From the NCBI GenBank assembly GCA_016875255.1, contig VGRU01000130.1, positions 1 through 9,895 on the forward strand: DNA of 9,895 bases, given 5' to 3'. The position numbers and the translations under genes were made by a program. The DNA comes from Deltaproteobacteria bacterium (GTDB taxonomy: Bacteria > Desulfobacterota > BSN033 > UBA1163). Shown here piece after piece: positions 6,536-9,895 of this stretch. The notes under the pieces were generated by a model. The model saw nothing but the letters and a program-made list of their open reading frames with translations. It was not told the DNA's origin and searched no databases. Each line of letters begins with the position of its first letter. The stretch's first letter is position 1.

Positions 6536-8041
6536 ATGGGCAAGTACATCATGGCCCTGGATCAGGGAACGACCAGCTCGAGGACAATTATTTTCAACCA
6601 AGCCGGCGAGATCGTTTCATCGTCCCAGCAGGAGTTCGAACAGATCTATCCCCGACCCGGATGGGTGGAACACGATCCCGAGCAGATCTGGGCTTCCCAG
6701 CTCCAAACGATCCGGGAGGCACTTGGCAGGGCACATCTCCAGGCCGGTGAGATTTCCGCCATCGGCATCACCAACCAGAGGGAGACCACGGTCCTCTGGG
6801 ACCGCCGAACTGGGAAGCCGGTATACAACGCTATCGTCTGGCAATGCCGAAGGACCGCCGACTTCTGCAAGGAGCTTCAGGAAGAAGGGTTCGACGCCAA
6901 GCTGAGGGAGAAGACCGGACTGGTTACGGATGCCTATTTTTCCGGGACCAAGCTCAAGTGGATTCTGGACCACGTACCCGGGGCAAGAAGAGAGGCGGAG
7001 CAAGGCCACCTCGCTTTCGGCACCATTGACAGCTGGCTCGTGAACAGACTCTCCGGGGGCAAGGTCCACGTCACAGATTACTCAAACGCCTCCCGAACAC
7101 TCCTGTATAATATCCACGAGCTGAGATGGGATGATGAGATTCTGGAGCGTTTCGACATTCCTTCCTCTCTCCTTCCCGAGGTCGTGCCTTCCAGCCACCC
7201 TGTGGCCTGCACCGATCTGGAGATCCTGGGCGCCTCCGTTCCCATCGCCGGAATCGCCGGAGATCAGCAGGCAGCCCTTTTCGGCCAGTGCTGTTTCGAC
7301 CCGGGCACGGTCAAAACTACCTATGGGACGGGTTGTTTCATGCTGATGAACACCGGCCGGGAGGCTAAACCCTCTGCATGCGGCCTCCTGACCACCATCG
7401 CGTGGGGATTGGGAGGGGAAATTACCTACGCCCTTGAAGGAAGCACCTTCATCGCGGGCGCAGTCATCCAGTGGCTGAGAGATGAGCTAAAGCTGATCCG
7501 TTCCGCCGAGGAGAGCGAATACTGGGCGTCAATGGTGGAGGATTCAAACGGGGTTTACCTGGTCCCAGCCTTTGTCGGGCTGGGCGCCCCCCATTGGGAT
7601 CCCCATGCCCGGGGCGCCATCCTTGGGCTGACGCGGGGCGTCAACCGCAGCCATCTCGTGCGGTCGGCCCTCGAATCGATCGCTTTTCAGAGCAAGGAGA
7701 TCGTTGACTGCATGGCCCGCGACTCCGGCCTTGGCCTGACAGAGCTGAGGGTGGACGGGGGCGCCGCCGCCAACAGTCTGCTCTGTCAGTTTCAAGCCGA
7801 CCTCCTCGACATCCCCGTTAGTCGGCCGAAGGTTCTCGAAACCACGGCTCTGGGAGCCGCCTACTTAGCCGGGCTGGCCGTCGGATACTGGAGGGATAAA
7901 GAAGAGATTTCAGCCAACTGGTCCGTGGGCCGCGAATTCCATCCCCGGATGTCCCAGAACCGGCGTCGGAATCTCGTCACGGGGTGGGAGCGGGCGGTGG
8001 CCCGCTCGAAGAACTGGGCCTCTCCAGAACAGGAAGGATAA
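6536..8041 (+). CDS. glpK: Glycerol kinase
   Basis: Glycerol kinase phosphorylates glycerol to sn-glycerol-3-phosphate with ATP in the cytosol, the entry step of glycerol catabolism and lipid backbone supply. The 501-residue product is full length (E. coli GlpK is 502). It has the FGGY-family N-terminal ATP motif DQGTTSSR (9-16), glycerol-binding R82-E83 in NQRETT, W102, Y134 in [12 protein letters not shown]243-Q244 in [11 protein letters not shown], the [13 protein letters not shown] block and the C-terminal [19 protein letters not shown] nucleotide site. The ATG at 6536 is chosen because GGAGGA (6525-6530) sits five bases upstream and [11 protein letters not shown] matches family N-termini; the in-frame ATG at 6512 would add eight unconserved residues. 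Residues aligned with the E. coli fructose-bisphosphate Arg236 and with the firmicute phospho-His are not conserved here. No glpF or glpD is adjacent. The gene is visibly richer in G+C than its neighbours: 41 of 60 bases in 7621-7680. Confidence 0.97.
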   Translation: MGKYIMALDQGTTSSRTIIFNQAGEIVSSSQQEFEQIYPRPGWVEHDPEQIWASQLQTIREALGRAHLQAGEISAIGITNQRETTVLWDRRTGKPVYNAIVWQCRRTADFCKELQEEGFDAKLREKTGLVTDAYFSGTKLKWILDHVPGARREAEQGHLAFGTIDSWLVNRLSGGKVHVTDYSNASRTLLYNIHELRWDDEILERFDIPSSLLPEVVPSSHPVACTDLEILGASVPIAGIAGDQQAALFGQCCFDPGTVKTTYGTGCFMLMNTGREAKPSACGLLTTIAWGLGGEITYALEGSTFIAGAVIQWLRDELKLIRSAEESEYWASMVEDSNGVYLVPAFVGLGAPHWDPHARGAILGLTRGVNRSHLVRSALESIAFQSKEIVDCMARDSGLGLTELRVDGGAAANSLLCQFQADLLDIPVSRPKVLETTALGAAYLAGLAVGYWRDKEEISANWSVGREFHPRMSQNRRRNLVTGWERAVARSKNWASPEQEG

Positions 8042-8043
8042 TG

Positions 8044-8061
8044 GCGGGACAAACCCGCTTT
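8044..8061 (+). terminator. Weak candidate terminator after glpK
   Basis: GCGGG (8044-8048), loop ACAAA, CCCGC (8054-8058), then TTT. The stem begins two bases after the glpK stop codon. The U-run is only three bases, so efficiency would be low. Confidence 0.35.
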
Positions 8062-8325
8062 GGCAGAGGGGCCTAATTAAATGCCTTAAAATAGAATCAG
8101 CCTGTAGCGATAAGTTTGATTGGGAAACAAAGTGGCTGTGATGAATGACCACAGATGAGAAAGTAGAAAACCTTCTCGTTCTTTGACAACTGAATATTGA
8201 TTTTCTTTTTTTTGCGAGCTTCACCTACCTATATTGACTCCAGGATAGTTCTGAGGCGGAATGATTAAGGAGTGAAATACACAAAAAGCCTGGGCCACTG
8301 ATATTCGGTAACTGGATTGATTTGT
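8062..8325. other. Non-coding region between glpK and the palindromic repeat
   Basis: No gene recognised. GAGAAAG (8156-8162) and CCTTCTC (8171-8177) could form a small stem with one mismatch. TTGACA occurs at 8183-8188 but no -10 follows at the right distance; a T-rich run lies there instead. The rest, and 8400-8561, is A+T-rich and shows nothing I can assign. Confidence 0.5.
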
Positions 8326-8399
8326 AAAATCCCTCCCACTTCCCTTTGCTAAAGGAAGGAATTACCCCTCTTTGACAAAGAGGGGCGAGGGGAGATTTT
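8326..8399. repeat. Compact palindromic dispersed repeat (AAAATCCC...GATTTT type)
   Basis: The unit is bounded by AAAATCCCTCCC (8326-8337) and GGGGAGATTTT (8389-8399), an imperfect inverted pair. Inside are an imperfect stem CTTCCCTTT/AAAGGAAG (8339-8358) and a perfect 9-bp stem CCCCTCTTT (8365-8373)/AAAGAGGGG (8377-8385) with a three-base loop. It is related in design to the CCCCCTTT element at 1-40 and looks like a non-coding dispersed repeat. It may also act as a barrier to transcription between convergent glpK and the nitroreductase gene. Confidence 0.6.
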
Positions 8400-8561
8400 C
8401 CAATGTTTATGTCAATTCAATTCTAAGACCTTTATAAATCACCGAAAGGTTCAATATTTTTATTTGAAAATTTGCATTCATATGGAAAATCCAAAAAACA
8501 ACACTACAGGAAGAAGTATTCAACATTCCGTTTCACATCTTAATTCCTCTATTCCGACGTG

Positions 8562-9074
8562 TTATTCATATTTCTCAAAACAAACTATTTGATCCAGGCC
8601 CTTTCTGAACTTTTGTGAGTGAGGTTGATTTGAATAACCCAGCGGTGTCATTGCTACAACCCGGACCTCTTCGGGAATCTTCAGTATTTTCTTAACCTCA
8701 TCCTCCTCGAAAGCTCCGATCCAACACGTTCCCAAACCCAGTTCATAAGCCTGGAGGAGCATAAACGCACAGGCGATGGATACATCCACCGTATAAGCGG
8801 GTTGACCACAGGCCATAATTGCCTTAGATTCCGTTCCGCAGGCGACAATGATGATAGGTGCTTCCCCAATAAAAGTCTGTCCGAAGGCAGCCTTAGCCAG
8901 TTTCTTCTTTGTTTCTCCGTTCCTGACAACGATAAATTTCCATTCCTGGCGGTTGCTGGCTGATGGGGAAAGCCTTGCAGCCTCAAGTATCCTTTTAAGT
9001 TTATCCTCTTCGACATTGGTTGCTTTGTAAGCTCTCACGCTGCTTCTTTGGCTAATGGCATCGAAAACATCCAT
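8562..9074 (-). CDS. Nitroreductase family protein (FMN-dependent oxidoreductase)
   Basis: This is a predicted FMN-binding oxidoreductase that uses NAD(P)H to reduce nitro compounds, quinones or similar acceptors; the physiological substrate is unknown. The 170-residue product has the family layout: N-terminal RSSVRAY (10-16), whose Arg/Ser/Arg residues contact FMN phosphate; [15 protein letters not shown] (36-50), where Glu44 replaces the usual Pro of NRQPW; the dimer-forming helix around [28 protein letters not shown] (115-122); and the C-terminal VAMTPLGY (140-147). The length is typical of the short, roughly 170-residue subgroup common in anaerobes. The start is placed at the ATG 9074-9072 because GGAGGAGA lies seven bases upstream on the minus strand; a longer start at 9095 would read through that ribosome site. 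It stands alone, transcribed opposite to glpK, with no clear promoter seen. Confidence 0.93.
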   Translation of the reverse strand: MDVFDAISQRSSVRAYKATNVEEDKLKRILEAARLSPSASNRQEWKFIVVRNGETKKKLAKAAFGQTFIGEAPIIIVACGTESKAIMACGQPAYTVDVSIACAFMLLQAYELGLGTCWIGAFEEDEVKKILKIPEEVRVVAMTPLGYSNQPHSQKFRKGLDQIVCFEKYE

Positions 9075-9203
9075 TTTTTGTCTCCTCCATGTCAACTGGA
9101 TTCATGTCTTGTTCTGTCTCCTATCTCAATTCCGGTCGGGGTTACCCATTCCCGGGTCTTTATGACTCCCGCTGGTCTTTAACTTATTGTCTCACTCGGG
9201 GAG

Positions 9204-9227
9204 AAAAACCCTCGCCTTTAGGCGAAG
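9204..9227 (-). terminator. Candidate terminator for the partial minus-strand gene
   Basis: Read on the minus strand, CTTCGCC, loop TAAA, GGCGAGG, then GTTTTT: a 7-bp stem with one G-U pair and a five-T tract. It lies between the end of the partial gene (9573) and the start of the nitroreductase gene (9074), so it would separate the two. It may equally be a hairpin of the insertion-element-like end described for 9204-9356. Confidence 0.45.
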
Positions 9228-9356
9228 ACTTTAGTATGCACACTGTGTGCAGGTTTTTTAGATTTCCCCTCGTGAGGATTTCTGTGCTGTTTGTTTTGTC
9301 TTTAGCTGACTTCAGTCAGTAGAGAATCCACCAGCTTGTAGCTGGTGGTAGTTCAA
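9204..9356 (+). mobile_element. Possible IS200/IS605-type right end (omega-RNA-like), tnpB absent
   Basis: A chain of hairpins runs left to right: TCGCC/GGCGA (9212-9225), GCACA/TGTGC (9238-9250) followed by six T, CCTC/GAGG (9268-9277), CTGACT/AGTCAG (9306-9319), and a perfect 8-bp stem CCACCAGC (9328-9335)/GCTGGTGG (9341-9348). It ends in TAGTTCAA. A sub-terminal hairpin closely followed by TCAA is the form of the right end of IS200/IS605 elements, and in tnpB-bearing elements this region is also the omega-RNA scaffold. No tnpA or tnpB reading frame is adjacent and no left end could be fixed, so this would be a relic or a non-autonomous element. The call rests on structural resemblance only. 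Confidence 0.4.
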
Positions 9357-9470
9357 TTCTGTTTCTTCCCCCCTCAACCGGAAAGACATATCCGAACAAG
9401 ATAAGGGAGTAGATGGCCCTGGTGAGAGAAAAACTTAACGCCATTATCAAAAAGAAGGCGTCCTAGTCAA

Positions 9471-9500
9471 TTGGCCTCCCTGTCATTGGCCTCCCTGTCA
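9471..9500. repeat. Perfect 15-bp tandem duplication
   Basis: TTGGCCTCCCTGTCA occurs at 9471-9485 and again directly at 9486-9500. The sequence is non-coding, downstream of the partial minus-strand gene. Probably a replication-slippage duplication. Confidence 0.85.
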
Positions 9501-9572
9501 TGGCGAGAGGGAAGATTATTGCAACTAAAATGGAGATTAGAAGAGTTATTCGGAAATAATTTCTTTGTCCTC

Positions 9573-9895
9573 TCATTGTAAAAATACAATCCCCTCCACA
9601 CGTCTTTTTTCTGGATGATGCTTCTCATAGAATCTCTTGTATTCATCAAGTGAATTATACGGCCCGTGAACTCCCGTGATTTCTTTATAAGGAGTTCCAT
9701 AATCCAGGACAAAGAGCTTACCATCTTTTCTAAACGCACAGACATAATGGTTAAACACATTGGGTCGAACGAGGATAACCACGGTTTGTGCCCTGTAGGA
9801 TGGATTGATTTGATTAAGAGTCTTTTTTGAAAACTCGGCAGCATCTATGTAGATGCCCGATTTAAGTTGAAAAGTCTCCTCTGGAGTTCTTGGGA
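9573..9895 (-). CDS. Partial gene: probable transglutaminase-like (cysteine-protease-fold) domain protein, C-terminal end
   Basis: The reading frame is open from the window end to a TGA at 9575-9573, giving the last 106 codons of a minus-strand gene whose start lies outside. Translation upstream of the GTG at 9782 continues without stops (PRTPEETFQLKSGIYIDAAEFSKKTLNQ in two stretches), so that GTG is internal. The order of elements, GIYIDAAEF, then NHYVCAFRKDGKLFVLDYGTPYK, then GVHGPYNSLDEYKRFYEKHHP, resembles transglutaminase-like proteins. In these a G-x-C-x-D-x-A helix carries the nucleophile, H of NHYVC the base and D of LDYG the third residue. Here the position expected for Cys is Tyr (codon TAC). 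His and Asp are present. The family assignment is from motif pattern only and is moderate. The end HHPEKRRVEGIVFLQ looks like a natural C-terminus. Lower G+C than glpK. Confidence 0.6.
   Translation of the reverse strand, partial: PRTPEETFQLKSGIYIDAAEFSKKTLNQINPSYRAQTVVILVRPNVFNHYVCAFRKDGKLFVLDYGTPYKEITGVHGPYNSLDEYKRFYEKHHPEKRRVEGIVFLQ

Noticed and set aside
8178..8225. TTTGACAACTGAATATTG followed by a T-rich run and GCGAGC, vaguely like a CRISPR leader
   Set aside because: No direct repeats or spacers follow in the next several hundred bases and no cas gene is present. There is also no -10 hexamer at a suitable distance for a promoter.
9075..9095. Upstream ATG adding seven residues to the nitroreductase
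   Set aside because: The added codons read through the GGAGGAGA ribosome site, and family members begin at the MDVFDAI position.
9089..9322. 77-codon + strand open frame between the nitroreductase gene and the hairpin region
   Set aside because: It has no ribosome site, overlaps the nitroreductase ribosome site on the other strand, runs through several hairpins, and shows no family resemblance.
9413..9466. Tiny + strand frame MALVREKLNAIIKKKAS with GGGAG upstream
   Set aside because: Only 17 codons, ribosome-site spacing of three bases, and directly preceded by an in-frame stop. It could be the tail of a gene interrupted by the neighbouring element, but there is not enough to call it.
9467..9844. 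125-codon minus-strand frame overlapping the partial gene at the right edge
   Set aside because: The alternative frame over the same DNA is open to the window edge and has a coherent domain pattern. This one reads through the tandem duplication and resembles nothing.

Overview
The window looks like ordinary chromosome from a Gram-negative bacterium of mid G+C, most likely a Desulfobacterota (Deltaproteobacteria) relative. The reasons are proteobacterial-type transport genes, dispersed CCCCCTTT-type and CCTGCCTACCGGCAGG-type palindromes of the kind I associate with that group, and sigma70-like promoters. The taxonomic call is inference. No tRNA, rRNA, CRISPR array, prophage or intact transposase gene is visible.

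Layout. Positions 1-705 are non-coding and rich in palindromes, ending in a consensus promoter (627-655). Positions 706-4904 hold a complete four-gene polar amino-acid ABC importer of the AapJQMP type on the + strand: periplasmic binding protein, two permeases and ATPase. A 13-bp hairpin separates the binding-protein gene from the other three, which are tightly coupled. Positions 4905-5190 are non-coding with inverted repeats and a second near-perfect promoter (5148-5176). Positions 5191-6189 encode only the C-terminal part of a glycogen (alpha-glucan) phosphorylase, with the N-terminal portion missing. After a third promoter (6383-6411) and a structured leader comes a full-length glycerol kinase gene, glpK (6536-8041). 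Positions 8042-8561 are non-coding and carry a compact palindromic repeat. A nitroreductase-family gene lies on the minus strand (8562-9074). Positions 9075-9572 hold several hairpins resembling the right end (omega-RNA-like) of an IS200/IS605-type element, plus a 15-bp tandem duplication. The last 323 bases are the 3' part of a minus-strand gene that runs off the window and looks like a transglutaminase-like cysteine-protease-fold protein.

Functionally, the Aap genes form one working unit for L-amino-acid uptake at the inner membrane. The phosphorylase fragment, glycerol kinase and nitroreductase have no visible link to it or to each other and appear to be separate transcription units. Nothing here forms an obvious new multi-gene system. 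The points most worth a second look are the truncated phosphorylase abutting a strong promoter, the possible tnpB-less omega-RNA/right-end relic, the Tyr in place of the expected catalytic Cys in the partial gene, and the structured leaders upstream of aapJ and glpK.
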